DNA from: Treponema bryantii NK4A124
Lineage (GTDB): Bacteria; Spirochaetota; Spirochaetia; Treponematales; Treponemataceae
Reading direction: 5' to 3'
DNA: 64,000 nt
Assembly (NCBI RefSeq): GCF_000421345.1
Contig: NZ_ATWV01000010.1
Span: forward strand, 85,872 to 149,871
Made by a program: the position numbers and the translations under genes. Under the pieces are notes generated by a model, which was given only the letters and a program-made list of their open reading frames with translations, did no database searches and was not told where the DNA came from. This document shows positions 63,709 through 64,000 of the stretch, piece by piece. Numbering within the stretch: the first letter of the stretch is position 1; every line of letters starts with the position of its first letter.

Positions 63709-64000
63709 ATATTGGAATCTTAAAATTCATACCTATATGTTTTTGAAGTTCCAATTCTGGAGTTGACCCTTTAAGGATTTTTCTCGGATAGTTATTCATC
63801 CATTCCTGAACTTCAGCAAAAAGTTTTGGATTCAATTTAGAAAAATCTGTTCCCTTTGGATAAAATCGTCTGAATATCCTGTTGTGATTTTCATTAGTTC
63901 CTCGCTCACTTGCACAATAAGGATGCGCAAAATACAAACAAGTTCTTTTTCTTCCATCCTTAGAATTTTCAATTCCTGAGAAATCCATAAATTCTGAACC
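63707..64000 (-). CDS. IS30-family transposase, C-terminal part
   Basis: The frame stays open to the window edge, so the rest lies beyond base 64000. The visible part reads GSEFMDFSGIENSKDG, then AHPYCASERGTNENHNRIFRRFYPKGTDF, matching the DDE domain end of IS30 transposases (second Asp region DNGSEF, then the E in ERGTNENHN). Intact in what can be seen; the terminal inverted repeat cannot be defined with only one end in view. Confidence 0.9.
   Translation of the reverse strand, partial: GSEFMDFSGIENSKDGRKRTCLYFAHPYCASERGTNENHNRIFRRFYPKGTDFSKLNPKLFAEVQEWMNNYPRKILKGSTPELELQKHIGMNFKIPI

Noticed and set aside
1..64000. tRNA, rRNA, tmRNA, RNase P RNA or riboswitch
   Set aside because: None was recognised by eye; a covariance-model search would be needed to exclude them.

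Overview
This 64 kb window looks like the replication-origin region of a spirochaete, most likely a gut- or rumen-type Treponema; the organism call is an inference. Support: the block dnaA-dnaN-recF-DUF721-rpmH-rnpA-yidD-yidC-jag with gyrA and gyrB beside it, a moderately AT-rich composition, many lipoproteins with relaxed lipoboxes, superoxide reductase, and a GyrA with alanine at the quinolone position, as reported for treponemes. All function calls come from reading translated motifs; no database search was run.

Layout. 1-8.4 kb: 5'-truncated ftsK, a small membrane protein, queH, an ornithine/lysine decarboxylase, a DUF2156/YkgJ pair and a diguanylate cyclase; the 0.36 kb queH-decarboxylase gap holds a precisely spaced array of eight 10-mers forming four hairpins. 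8.4-16.8 kb: a giant alpha-2-macroglobulin lipoprotein coupled to PbpC. 16.8-27.7 kb: superoxide reductase, dCMP deaminase, a lipoprotein, an amidohydrolase, mnmA, a DHH phosphoesterase, azlCD, an ABC exporter, HAD, GH43 and GNAT genes. 27.7-29.2 kb: no genes, but eight ParB-type parS sites, a cluster of consensus DnaA boxes (candidate oriC), an iteron-like repeat and palindromes. 29.2-36 kb: gyrA and gyrB on the minus strand, separated by three accessory genes. 36-46 kb: the plus-strand dnaA to jag block, a secreted protein and a cyclophilin-FKBP fusion lipoprotein. 46-52.2 kb: metF, an M16 peptidase, an SNF transporter and tcdA. 52.2-54.5 kb: pheA-aroF preceded by what reads as a complete phenylalanine attenuator. 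54.5-64 kb: a diguanylate cyclase, DUF763, a SpoIIE-type phosphatase, HrpB, YdcF, proC and the end of an IS30-type transposase.

Three families of small palindromic repeats are scattered through the window. They are mostly intergenic, often as inverted pairs, but several lie in frame inside genes (ftsK, pbpC, the DUF763 gene, hrpB twice) or supply a gene's 3' end (hrpB, azlC, a GNAT gene). A further palindromic word, ACTAACGTTCGTTAGT and variants, recurs in genes and spacers.

The strongest candidates for undescribed biology are the Phe leader-peptide attenuator of pheA-aroF, the phased TTCCGACAAA/TTTGTCGGAA array, and the compact parS-oriC element lying about 7 kb from dnaA with no parAB in the window. 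No tRNA, rRNA, CRISPR array or riboswitch was recognised.
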